Source of the DNA: Phascolarctobacterium sp. | GTDB taxonomy: Bacteria; Bacillota; Negativicutes; Acidaminococcales; Acidaminococcaceae | NCBI GenBank assembly: GCA_020024105.1 | Contig: JAHHUH010000038.1 | Location: forward strand, 1 to 12,119 | DNA length: 12,119 nt | Direction: 5' to 3' | Shown here: in pieces, positions 6,293 to 12,119 of the stretch | Position numbering within the stretch: the stretch's first letter is position 1 | Layout: the number at the start of each line of letters is the position of its first letter | Program-made: the position numbers and the translations under genes | Notes under the pieces: generated by a model | Told to the model about the DNA's origin: nothing | What the model saw: only the letters and a program-made list of their open reading frames with translations | Databases searched by the model: none

Positions 6293-7248
6293 CTAAATAC
6301 ACGTTTAACTATTGCGTTGCTGATATATACGAACAGGAACTGGCTACCTGGGGAAAAACCATTGCTGGTATGGTAAAGGAATTAGGCCTGGACGGAATTG
6401 AGCAATTCGTCTATAGCCTGGAACCCTTAAAAAAATCTTATCAGGAGCTTACTATTGGGGCTCATTTAAGTTATTGGCCCTATTGGCTGGACTTTTGGTT
6501 GGGAAATCAGGAACGTTTAGCAAAAATTTTTCCAACGCAGGAGGAAATGTACAAATATTTTCGCGGCGCTACCACTAGGGATGAGTGGGTTGAAGTTATT
6601 CGTAAGAATATTTTGACTGCGGCTAGTGAAAAACCTGAATATATGATTTGGCACGTGTCAGAGGCTACAATTGAAGAAATTTTTACCTTTCAGTTTTACC
6701 ATGATAGTTTTGAGGTCTTACGATATGCTGCCGATGTTTTCAATAGAGTGGCAGATTCCGTACCGTCAGATACGATTATGCTGTTTGAAAATTTATGGTG
6801 GCCAGGTTTAAATTTGCAGGAGCCTAGACAGGTTAAATATTTCTTTGAGCGCTTGAACAGCAAAAATGTTGGCATTATGTTGGACACAGGTCATTTATTA
6901 AATACTAATCCTGAGCTGAGGACGGAGCAGGAGGCGGCAGATTACGTATGTCGTGTTGTAGATAGCTTGGGTGAGGATGCAGAGAAGATTAAGGGGTTAC
7001 ATTTAAGCTGTTCCTTGTCTGGAGCCTATCAGAAAAGCTTTACCAGAAAAGTTCCTGAAAACTGTGATTTCTTTACTATTTGGCAGCATTTAACCAATAT
7101 TGACCAACATCGTCCCTTTACCACAGCAGCCTCTAGACAGATTATTGATTTTGTTCAGCCGCAGTATGTTTTAAATGAACTAGGTCATCAAGATTTACAC
7201 GAACTCTACGAAAAACTAAAAATACAGATTGCAAGCTATCAATGTTAA
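6289..7248 (+). CDS. Sugar-phosphate isomerase/epimerase-like TIM-barrel protein (xylose isomerase-like family)
   Basis: A 319-residue protein with the layout of the AP endonuclease 2/xylose isomerase-like TIM barrel. Probable metal ligands sit at the ends of strands: FENLWWPG (Glu167), GIMLDTGHLLN (Asp199, His202), GLHLS (His238) and VLNELGH near the C-terminus. Early barrel parts are GLDGIEQF (33-40) and GAHLSYWPYW (57-66). The substrate cannot be told from sequence; the family includes sugar and inosose isomerases, epimerases and AP endonucleases. The aromatic-rich HLSYWPYWLDFW and FENLWWPGLN segments suggest a specialised subgroup. The start is ATG 6289, about six bases after AGGAGA (6277-6282). 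It appears monocistronic: sfsA precedes it by 117 bp, and the next gene has its own promoter. No sugar transport or catabolic genes adjoin it. Confidence 0.72.
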   Translation: MTKYTFNYCVADIYEQELATWGKTIAGMVKELGLDGIEQFVYSLEPLKKSYQELTIGAHLSYWPYWLDFWLGNQERLAKIFPTQEEMYKYFRGATTRDEWVEVIRKNILTAASEKPEYMIWHVSEATIEEIFTFQFYHDSFEVLRYAADVFNRVADSVPSDTIMLFENLWWPGLNLQEPRQVKYFFERLNSKNVGIMLDTGHLLNTNPELRTEQEAADYVCRVVDSLGEDAEKIKGLHLSCSLSGAYQKSFTRKVPENCDFFTIWQHLTNIDQHRPFTTAASRQIIDFVQPQYVLNELGHQDLHELYEKLKIQIASYQC

Positions 7249-7305
7249 AATTACTATAAAGAATATGTATCAATAAAAATATTTTGTTGTAGCACTTCTT
7301 TTTTA

Positions 7306-7334
7306 TTGACTAGTAGATGAAGCTATGTTAAAAT
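7306..7334 (+). promoter_or_regulatory. Promoter of the ZIP transporter gene
   Basis: TTGACT (7306-7311), a 17-bp spacer and TAAAAT (7329-7334). The predicted start near 7341 places the inverted repeat at 7345-7372 at the very 5' end of the mRNA or just downstream of the promoter. Confidence 0.8.
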
Positions 7335-7344
7335 CTAGAATGTC

Positions 7345-7372
7345 AACCGAGTTAGCTGTGGCTAACTCGGTT
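7345..7372 (+). promoter_or_regulatory. Perfect 12-bp inverted repeat in the leader of the ZIP gene (operator or RNA hairpin)
   Basis: AACCGAGTTAGC (7345-7356), four-base loop TGTG, then its exact complement (7361-7372). No T run follows, so it is not a terminator. Lying just after the -10, it could be the operator of a repressor. GTTAGC/GCTAAC half-sites recall DtxR/MntR-type metalloregulator boxes. It could equally be a 5' hairpin that stabilises the mRNA. The choice is inference. Confidence 0.7.
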
Positions 7373-7397
7373 AGCGTAAAGATTATGGAGGAAAAAC

Positions 7398-8198
7398 ATG
7401 GAAGATAATGTATTGCTAGCCTTTACTTTAACCCTCTTAGCAGGCTTATGTACTGGTATCGGTAGCTTGATTGCTTTTGTTTGTAAGCATACCAACAAAA
7501 AGTTCCTCTCTGTTTGTCTGGGCTTTTCTGCTGGTGTTATGATTTATGTTTCAATGATTGAAATTTTTGTTGAGGCTCAGAATGCTCTTGTAGCAGAGCT
7601 GGGTGAAAGAATGGGTAGCTGGGCTACAGTGGGTGCCTTTTTCTGTGGCATGCTGCTTATAGGCATTATTGATAAATGCCTACCTGAGGAAGGTAATCCC
7701 CATGAGGTTAAGACTGTTGAAGAAGGTGAAAAGCCTGTTCAGGAAAACCGCTTGATGCGTATGGGCCTTTTTACGGCGCTAGCCATCGGTATCCATAATT
7801 TCCCTGAAGGGCTTGCTACCTTTATGTCTGCTTTACAGGAGCCCAATGTAGCAATTCCTGTTGTTATTGCTATTGCCATTCATAATATACCTGAGGGTAT
7901 TGCGGTGTCCGTTCCTATTTACCATGCTACTGGTTCTCGTAGCAAGGCCTTTCGTTACTCCTTCCTTTCCGGTGTTAGTGAACCGGTTGGTGCAGCCATT
8001 GGTTATCTAGTGCTGCGACCCTTTATGAATGATGTTGTTTTTGGCTTGATTTTCGCTGGTGTAGCGGGCATTATGGTTTTTATTTCCTTTGATGAATTGC
8101 TGCCCGCAGCAGAGGAATACGGCGAACACCATTTATCTTTATACGCGCTTATCGGCGGTATGGTGGTAATGGCCATCAGCCTACTACTGTTCATCTAA
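7398..8198 (+). CDS. zupT: ZIP-family divalent metal transporter (ZupT/GufA-like)
   Basis: Membrane protein that imports zinc or other divalent metals such as Fe2+ and Mn2+. It has 266 residues, normal for ZupT, with about eight hydrophobic segments. The paired metal-site motifs are HNFPEG (133-138) and HNIPEG (162-167) on two adjacent helices, followed by SEPVGA (194-199) and DELLPAAEEYGEHH (232-245). The loop around residues 95-118 between the third and fourth segments is acidic and variable, as usual. GGAGGA (7387-7392) precedes ATG 7398. It has its own promoter and terminator, so it is a single-gene unit. The perfect inverted repeat in its leader is a candidate site for metal-dependent control. 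Metal specificity cannot be read from the sequence. Confidence 0.92.
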   Translation: MEDNVLLAFTLTLLAGLCTGIGSLIAFVCKHTNKKFLSVCLGFSAGVMIYVSMIEIFVEAQNALVAELGERMGSWATVGAFFCGMLLIGIIDKCLPEEGNPHEVKTVEEGEKPVQENRLMRMGLFTALAIGIHNFPEGLATFMSALQEPNVAIPVVIAIAIHNIPEGIAVSVPIYHATGSRSKAFRYSFLSGVSEPVGAAIGYLVLRPFMNDVVFGLIFAGVAGIMVFISFDELLPAAEEYGEHHLSLYALIGGMVVMAISLLLFI

Positions 8199-8220
8199 GA
8201 GATTTTATAAAAGAGCAAAA

Positions 8221-8255
8221 AACGTACCGGTAACTTGCCGGTACGTTCTTTTTTT
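8221..8255. terminator. Bidirectional terminator between zupT and tmcAL
   Basis: A stem of AACGTACCGG (8221-8230) with CCGGTACGTT (8238-8247) and a seven-base loop is flanked by T's on the right (to 8255) and A's on the left (8217-8222). It can therefore end transcripts from both converging genes. The tmcAL stop codon overlaps its right edge. Confidence 0.88.
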
Positions 8256-9435
8256 ATTTATTTTTTTGATAATAGGGAGCGAGCAGATAATCGCTATGGG
8301 GGCGGAGAGCTGCTCCCTGAAGCAGATTAAGAAGGTCGCTGGCGGCTAAATCTAATTCCAACTGCTGTTGGAAGCTAAGGCTCTTTCCATTAGTGGGATT
8401 TTTACCCAGCTTGGTAATAAGGGGGAGTGTAGCTCGATGCTTCATCTCTTTTAGTAGCTGACGGCCTTCGTCATTAAAAGCTAGCACTCGCAGATAGGCA
8501 GGTTGGATTTGTGCAAAGCTGTTAGCCTGCTTGTGTAAAAGCAGCTGTAAAAAGAGACGCCGGATACGGGAACGGGGATAACGCTTTCTGGTACAGAAGT
8601 TAAGTGCTTCTGCAAAGCTGTTGCAGCCTTCTGCCTGCTTCAGTAGATTTTCTAGACCCTCGCTGCACTGGCAGCTGGCGGCGATTGCCTGGGGGGTGAG
8701 GAGTGTTAGCTGGTAGCGTAATAGCTGCCAAAGGAGCTGGCTATCATAGCCCCACTTATCCTGCTGGAGGCTAGTGTATACCTGTGGCGGTAGGGCTTGG
8801 TGCAATTCCTGCTCCTTTCCCTGGATATAGGCCTGGCGAATAGCAGTGGCGCTAGCCAGTGTTCCTTTAATAGTAGTATCATTATAATCACTCTGCTCTC
8901 TTTGTAAATAGAGCGGCTTTAGAGAGGTATCTAAAAGAGCCTTGGTGTATTCTAGGGCTAAAATATCGTTGGGGCTGTGTAGTCCATCCTGACCACCCAA
9001 AATTTTTAAGGCCTGTTCCTGTGCGGCTGCATAGGGCAGGCCCTGCTTGAGGAGCAGTTGAAGCTGCTGACAGAATTCCTTACTATAGCAGAGCTGGGCT
9101 AATGCTAAAAAATCCGTTTCTGGATGCTCTACACCGCAGGAAAGACTGTTGACGCAGCCGGTGGCCTGTAACAGCTTCACAGCACCTAGTGCAAAAAATT
9201 CTGCACTACGTAGGGTGAAAGCGGCGGGTAGCTCTAAAACTAAAGCTGCGCCCTGCTCAACTGCTAGTCTGGCTCGAAGCCATTTGTTGCCAAAGGCAGG
9301 TTCACCCCTTTGTACTAGGCTGCCACTCATGATAATAATGAGTGGCTGACCTGTTAATTTTTTTGTTTCCCGGAGATGGTATAAATGACCATTATGAAAA
9401 GGATTATATTCAGCGACAATGCCTGTTGCTTCCAT
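8254..9435 (-). CDS. tmcAL: tRNA(Met) cytidine acetate ligase TmcAL (YlbM/DUF795)
   Basis: Activates acetate with ATP and transfers the acetyl group to the wobble cytidine 34 of elongator tRNA-Met, making ac4C. The reaction is known from B. subtilis YlbM. The 393-residue length is normal. The nucleotidyltransferase motif EYNPFHNGHLYHL lies at residues 9-21, followed by MSGSLVQRGEPA, a RARLAVEQGAALVLELP helix-strand, SPNDILALEYTKAL and SATAIR. The C-terminal half has RKRYPRSRIRRLFLQLLL, typical of the tRNA-binding part. The start is the ATG at 9435, eight bases after AAGGAGG (plus-strand CCTCCTT at 9444-9450). An in-frame ATG at 9456 lies upstream of that site and would add seven untypical residues. 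It is divergent from ackA, another acetate-using enzyme. Confidence 0.94.
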   Translation of the reverse strand: MEATGIVAEYNPFHNGHLYHLRETKKLTGQPLIIIMSGSLVQRGEPAFGNKWLRARLAVEQGAALVLELPAAFTLRSAEFFALGAVKLLQATGCVNSLSCGVEHPETDFLALAQLCYSKEFCQQLQLLLKQGLPYAAAQEQALKILGGQDGLHSPNDILALEYTKALLDTSLKPLYLQREQSDYNDTTIKGTLASATAIRQAYIQGKEQELHQALPPQVYTSLQQDKWGYDSQLLWQLLRYQLTLLTPQAIAASCQCSEGLENLLKQAEGCNSFAEALNFCTRKRYPRSRIRRLFLQLLLHKQANSFAQIQPAYLRVLAFNDEGRQLLKEMKHRATLPLITKLGKNPTNGKSLSFQQQLELDLAASDLLNLLQGAALRPHSDYLLAPYYQKNK

Positions 9436-9472
9436 GACGACGGCCTCCTTGGGCATAAGTTTCGTTTAGCTT

Positions 9473-9481
9473 ATTATAGCA
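9473..9481 (-). promoter_or_regulatory. Extended -10 promoter of tmcAL
   Basis: On the minus strand TGCTATAAT (from 9481 down to 9473) is a perfect extended -10 element. No good -35 is seen 17 bp further up. The transcript would start near 9466, leaving about 30 nt before ATG 9435. Confidence 0.65.
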
Positions 9482-9582
9482 TAGGGAGGCTGGGACATAG
9501 GAAGTACTTTAGTAGTAGGTAATATTTTTTTCTGTTCATTCATCGGTAAATAGTGTATACTTATAAATAGCTGATATGAAGC

Positions 9583-9603
9583 GTAAAATCTAAACTAAAT
9601 TTA
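9583..9603 (+). promoter_or_regulatory. Possible -10 and start region of ackA
   Basis: TAAAAT (9584-9589) sits in a 21-bp stretch that matches 19 of 21 bases of the metQ promoter start region at 4385-4405. No convincing -35 lies 17 bp upstream. TATACT (9556-9561) is an alternative -10, also with a weak -35. AGGAGG (9605-9610) follows at once, so a start at this site would give a very short leader. Confidence 0.4.
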
Positions 9604-9616
9604 CAGGAGGCTCATC

Positions 9617-10825
9617 GTGATAGTTTTTGTTGTAAATTGCGGCAGTTCCTCAATTAAATACCAGCTGATTAATATGGAAAACGAACACGTGATGGCTAAG
9701 GGTCTGGTGGAGCGCATCGGGATGGATGGTGCTATTCTGAAGCATACGCCCGTGGGTAAGTACACGGTGGATATTGCCGCTGAAATTCCCGACCATAAGG
9801 TGGGTATCCAGATGGCAATCAAGGCTCTAACAAGCAAGGAATATGGTGTTATTTCTGATATGTCTGAGATTGATGCTGTGGGTCATCGAGTTGTTCATGG
9901 TGGTGAACGTTTTACTGATAGCGTTTTAATTACCTCCGATGTTTTAAGCGGAATTAAAGCATGCTGTGAGATTGCCCCCCTGCATAATCCGCCTAATCTT
10001 CACGGTATCCTGGCTTGTATGGATTTAATGTCCGGTACACCTCAGGTTGCGGTGTTTGATACTGCCTTTCATCAGACCATGCCTAAGGTAGCTTATTTGT
10101 ATGGCTTACCTTATGAACTCTATGTAAAATATGGATTACGTCGTTATGGCTTCCATGGTACCTCCCATAAGTATGTAGCGCAGAAGGCTGCAGAAATGAT
10201 GGATGAGCATATGAATGACCTGCGTATTGTTTCCTGCCATTTAGGTAATGGTGCCAGTATTACGGCTATTAAATATGGTAAATCCATTGATACCAGCATG
10301 GGCTATACCCCCTTGGAAGGCTTGATTATGGGTACCCGTAGTGGTGAGATTGATCCTGCTATTATTCCCTTCCTCATGGAAAAGGAAAATATGAATGCCC
10401 AGCAGATTGATGAATATTTGAATCGGCGTAGTGGTATTTTGGGTATTTCTGGTCTGTCCAGTGATTTCCGCGATCTGGAAAGTGCGGCTAATCGTGGCGA
10501 TGAACGTAGCCAACTGGCTATTGATGTTTTTGCCTACAAGGTAAGAAAATATATTGGCGGCTATGTAGCAGCTATGGGCGGAATTGATGCCTTGGTTTTC
10601 ACAGCCGGTCTAGGCGAAAATTCTCCTTTCATGAGGGATAAGATTTGTAATGGACTGGAATATTTGGGAACGCGTATTGATCCTGAATTGAACAAGGTTC
10701 GTGGCAAGGCTAGAGAAATTAGTGTAAAGCGTGCTAAGGTAAAAATCTTTGTTATCCCTACTAATGAAGAGCTGATGATTGCCCGTGATACCTATAATAT
10801 TTGTCGAAGAATAATAAAACTGTAA
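9617..10825 (+). CDS. ackA: Acetate kinase
   Basis: Interconverts acetyl phosphate plus ADP with acetate plus ATP, the last step of fermentative acetate formation. It has 402 residues. The residues important in the Methanosarcina thermophila enzyme fall at the same numbers here: Asn7 (VNCGSSSIK), Arg91 (GHRVVHGGERF), Asp148 (VFDTAFHQTMP), His180 (RRYGFHGTSHKYV), Arg241 (MGTRSGEIDP) and Glu384 (TNEELMIARD). The start is GTG 9617, six bases after AGGAGG. Phosphotransacetylase is not adjacent, so pta must lie elsewhere. No terminator is evident after the stop, and yceD-rpmF begin 73 bp later with their own strong promoter, so some read-through is likely. Confidence 0.97.
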   Translation: MIVFVVNCGSSSIKYQLINMENEHVMAKGLVERIGMDGAILKHTPVGKYTVDIAAEIPDHKVGIQMAIKALTSKEYGVISDMSEIDAVGHRVVHGGERFTDSVLITSDVLSGIKACCEIAPLHNPPNLHGILACMDLMSGTPQVAVFDTAFHQTMPKVAYLYGLPYELYVKYGLRRYGFHGTSHKYVAQKAAEMMDEHMNDLRIVSCHLGNGASITAIKYGKSIDTSMGYTPLEGLIMGTRSGEIDPAIIPFLMEKENMNAQQIDEYLNRRSGILGISGLSSDFRDLESAANRGDERSQLAIDVFAYKVRKYIGGYVAAMGGIDALVFTAGLGENSPFMRDKICNGLEYLGTRIDPELNKVRGKAREISVKRAKVKIFVIPTNEELMIARDTYNICRRIIKL

Positions 10826-10851
10826 AAACAGCTCCTGTTAAGATGTTTTAC

Positions 10852-10880
10852 TTGACAAAGAAGTTGTGGATGTATATAAT
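10852..10880 (+). promoter_or_regulatory. Perfect-consensus promoter of yceD-rpmF
   Basis: TTGACA (10852-10857), exactly 17 bp, TATAAT (10875-10880). The transcript should begin near 10887, only about 12 nt before the yceD start codon at 10899. This is the strongest promoter in the window, as expected for a ribosomal-protein gene. Confidence 0.92.
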
Positions 10881-10898
10881 TGTAACGATTGGTGAAAT

Positions 10899-11402
10899 AT
10901 GATAAAAGTAAATGTCGCAGAAATCAAAGAAAGACTGGTCGGCCAAAAAACTTTTGCTTTTGACCTTACGCCTGAAGAATTGGAAATTTCCTCTTCCGAG
11001 ACGGAGATTTTAGGTACTGTTAGGACGGAGGGTAGCATCAGTAACGCTGGTGACGTATTGCTCCTAGAGGTTACAATGAGTGCCCAGGTGCAACGCACTT
11101 GCGGACGTTGCCTCAAAGAGTTTACGGCTGTTACAAAAGCAGAGGTCTTGGAGAAATTTTATCCGACAAGTGCTGATAATATCGAAAAAGATGCTTTTGT
11201 ATACGATTCGGACGTTATTGATATAACTGTTCCTCTTCGTGAAAGCTTGCTACTGGCAGAGCCGCTTCAGGCGTTGTGTCAGGAGGATTGCAAGGGATTG
11301 TGTCCTGTTTGTGGTGTAAATCTTAATGAGGAAACCTGCAACTGTGAAACTAAGACCATTGATCCTAGGTTAGCAGCTCTAAAGCAATTCATCAAAAATT
11401 AA
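10899..11402 (+). CDS. yceD: YceD/DUF177 family protein
   Basis: A 167-residue member of the YceD (DUF177, B. subtilis YlbN) family, almost always encoded before rpmF. It has been linked to 23S rRNA or ribosome biogenesis, but the mechanism is unsettled. The typical features are a strand-rich N-terminal half, CGRCLKEF (68-75), VIDITVPLRESLLLAEPLQALC (106-127), EDCKGLCPVCGVNLN (129-143) and an IDPRLAALKQF end. Eight cysteines (68, 71, 127, 131, 135, 138, 147, 149) are arranged as CxxC-like pairs, suggesting a metal-binding form. GGTGA (10891-10895) gives only a close, weak ribosome site because the leader is very short. rpmF follows 35 bp after its stop, in the same transcript. Confidence 0.9.
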   Translation: MIKVNVAEIKERLVGQKTFAFDLTPEELEISSSETEILGTVRTEGSISNAGDVLLLEVTMSAQVQRTCGRCLKEFTAVTKAEVLEKFYPTSADNIEKDAFVYDSDVIDITVPLRESLLLAEPLQALCQEDCKGLCPVCGVNLNEETCNCETKTIDPRLAALKQFIKN

Positions 11403-11437
11403 ATTCACTTCATAACACTGAGGAGGTGTATTGAGAA

Positions 11438-11617
11438 ATGGCAGTACCTAAGAGAAAAATGTCCAAAGCTCGTCGTGATTCTCGTCGTGCTAACTGGAAA
11501 CTGACTGTACCTGGCATGGTTGAATGCCCGCAATGTCACGAATTGAAAATGCCTCACCGTGTTTGCCCTGCATGCGGTTCTTATGATGGCAAGCAAGTCA
11601 TTGCTAAAGCTGAGTAA
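11438..11617 (+). CDS. rpmF: 50S ribosomal protein L32
   Basis: A 59-codon gene for L32, a small basic protein of the large ribosomal subunit. The N-terminus MAVPKRKMSKARRDSRRA is diagnostic. CPQC (30-33) and CPAC (43-46) are the four zinc-binding cysteines of the 'C+' form, so a zinc-free paralogue may exist elsewhere. The start is ATG 11438, nine bases after AGGAGGTG (11421-11428), a very strong site. It is second in the yceD-rpmF transcript and followed by a terminator. In many Firmicutes plsX and fatty-acid genes come next, but here there is a gene-free stretch. Confidence 0.97.
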   Translation: MAVPKRKMSKARRDSRRANWKLTVPGMVECPQCHELKMPHRVCPACGSYDGKQVIAKAE

Positions 11618-11628
11618 TTCAGTATATA

Positions 11629-11660
11629 AGTCCTTGAAGCTAACGCTTCAGGGACTTTTT
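11629..11660 (+). terminator. Rho-independent terminator of yceD-rpmF
   Basis: A 12-pair stem, AGTCCTTGAAGC (11629-11640) with GCTTCAGGGACT (11645-11656), has one G-U pair, loop TAAC and five T's ending at 11660. It begins 12 bp after the rpmF stop. Confidence 0.93.
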
Positions 11661-11696
11661 AATTTATTTAGCGAAAAAATGAAAGCGCTGCGTTTG

Positions 11697-11929
11697 TTAT
11701 GCATACTCAGGTCCTTAAATATCAAATAGGCCTGTACGCTATGAATAGACAAATAGCAGTGCTTTTTGTTTTAGTCTGGGACTTTGTTTGATGGGCAGTA
11801 GTTCCCTGGTAATTTTGAACTGAGCCCTTCTAATTTAAAGTCCCTTAATAGCTCAGCTTATAGTGAAAGCATGCTTTGAACGCTATACAGTAGTTGACAT
11901 TGTCAGTTAAGGGTACTTTTTATGGATAA
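11697..11929. repeat. Long imperfect inverted repeat (foldback); structured RNA or relic of a small mobile element
   Basis: Seven complementary blocks are nested around one centre near 11811-11816. They are TTATGCATA 11697-11705 with 11921-11929, CCTTAA 11713-11718 with 11907-11912, CTATGAATAG 11739-11748 with 11883-11893 (imperfect), AGCAGTGCTTT 11755-11765 with 11866-11875 (one bulge), GGGACTTT 11778-11785 with 11837-11844, GGGC 11793-11796 with 11824-11827, and AGTTC 11800-11804 with 11817-11821. The whole can fold as one rod with an unequal internal bubble (11766-11777 against 11845-11865). No ORF of useful length lies in it. No flanking direct repeat was found. It could be a long-hairpin RNA of unknown strand or a MITE-like remnant. 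The pairing was traced by eye. Confidence 0.55.
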
Positions 11930-12119
11930 ATTTAGATTCAACTAATTTATATCTGTTTAAAAAAGAAAGCTTTGATTTGGCAGAAGCCTGTTTTTCAGCG
12001 TAGAAGTCTGAAAAATAATAGTTTTTTTATACTTAAAATATATAAATACTTTTGTGAAGTACATAATGTTTTTATCGATTTTACTTTTCAGAATATTTTT
12101 TTATAAATATTGTTGGAAG
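11930..12119. other. AT-rich stretch without a gene
   Basis: No ORF with a ribosome site is seen in either direction. Two small inverted repeats occur: TTTTTCAG (11991-11998) with CTGAAAAA (12008-12015), which is followed six bases later by seven T's and might act as a weak terminator, and AATATTT (12092-12098) with AAATATT (12105-12111), made only of A and T. Together with 11661-11929 it gives about 460 bp of non-coding DNA after rpmF. Confidence 0.5.

Noticed and set aside
7345..7372. The leader inverted repeat as an intrinsic terminator
   Set aside because: The stem is followed by AGCGTAAAG and not by a T run.
10838..11116. Minus-strand open frame of 92 codons opposite yceD
   Set aside because: It is antisense to the yceD promoter and coding region and has no recognisable features.
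11405..11596. Minus-strand open frame of 63 codons opposite rpmF
   Set aside because: The plus strand encodes a clear L32 with zinc cysteines and a strong ribosome site.
11679..11789. Two short plus-strand reading frames (about 16 codons each, from ATG near 11679 and 11741)
   Set aside because: Neither has a ribosome site or family resemblance, and both lie at or within the inverted repeat.
11866..11877. AAAGCATGCTTT, a perfect 12-bp palindrome, as a separate operator
   Set aside because: It is already explained as part of the right arm of the long inverted repeat, pairing with 11755-11765.
11894..11923. TTGACA at 11894-11899 as a promoter
   Set aside because: No acceptable -10 lies 16-18 bp downstream. 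The nearest candidates match poorly or are at the wrong distance, and no gene follows.

Overview
The window looks like chromosomal housekeeping DNA from an anaerobic, low-to-mid GC bacterium of the Firmicutes, most likely Negativicutes or Clostridia. This is inferred from several features: two-subunit oxygen-sensitive class I fumarase beside a malic enzyme, acetate kinase next to yceD-rpmF, an S-box (SAM-I) riboswitch, TmcAL, strong AGGAGG ribosome sites and TTGACA/TATAAT promoters. No mobile element genes, CRISPR array, tRNA or rRNA gene was seen.

Layout. (1) 1-1546: the 3' end of a large AT-rich protein that enters from the left edge, probably the C-terminus of a DUF3320-type helicase. It is followed at 14 bp by rdgB and the overlapping yfcE. 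(2) 1590-4350: a promoter, malic enzyme, the alpha and beta subunits of fumarase, and a perfect 14-bp terminator hairpin. This is one operon that interconverts fumarate, malate and pyruvate. (3) 4363-5464: a strong promoter, a complete SAM-I riboswitch with its own terminator, a lone metQ methionine-binding lipoprotein, and a terminator. (4) 5482-7248: sfsA, then a TIM-barrel sugar-phosphate isomerase/epimerase-like gene preceded by a nine-codon ORF that overlaps its start codon. (5) 7306-8255: a promoter, a perfect 12-bp inverted repeat in the leader, a ZIP metal transporter, and a terminator that serves both strands. (6) 9435-8254 on the minus strand: tmcAL, divergent from ackA. (7) 9617-11660: ackA, a consensus promoter, yceD, rpmF and a terminator. 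(8) 11661-12119: no gene. Its main content is a 233-bp imperfect inverted repeat (11697-11929).

Functionally, the window joins C4-acid metabolism (malic enzyme plus fumarase) and acetate/ATP metabolism (ackA) with nucleotide-pool cleaning (rdgB), tRNA modification from acetate (tmcAL), methionine uptake under SAM control, and metal uptake. Most genes are ordinary. The points most worth a second look are the long foldback after rpmF, the leader inverted repeat of the ZIP gene, the foreign-looking gene upstream of rdgB, and the near-identical 21-bp sequence at the metQ and ackA promoter regions.

Several start codons were moved from the longest possible ORF to the one with a Shine-Dalgarno sequence and the family's normal N-terminus: yfcE, fumarase alpha, fumarase beta, metQ and tmcAL.
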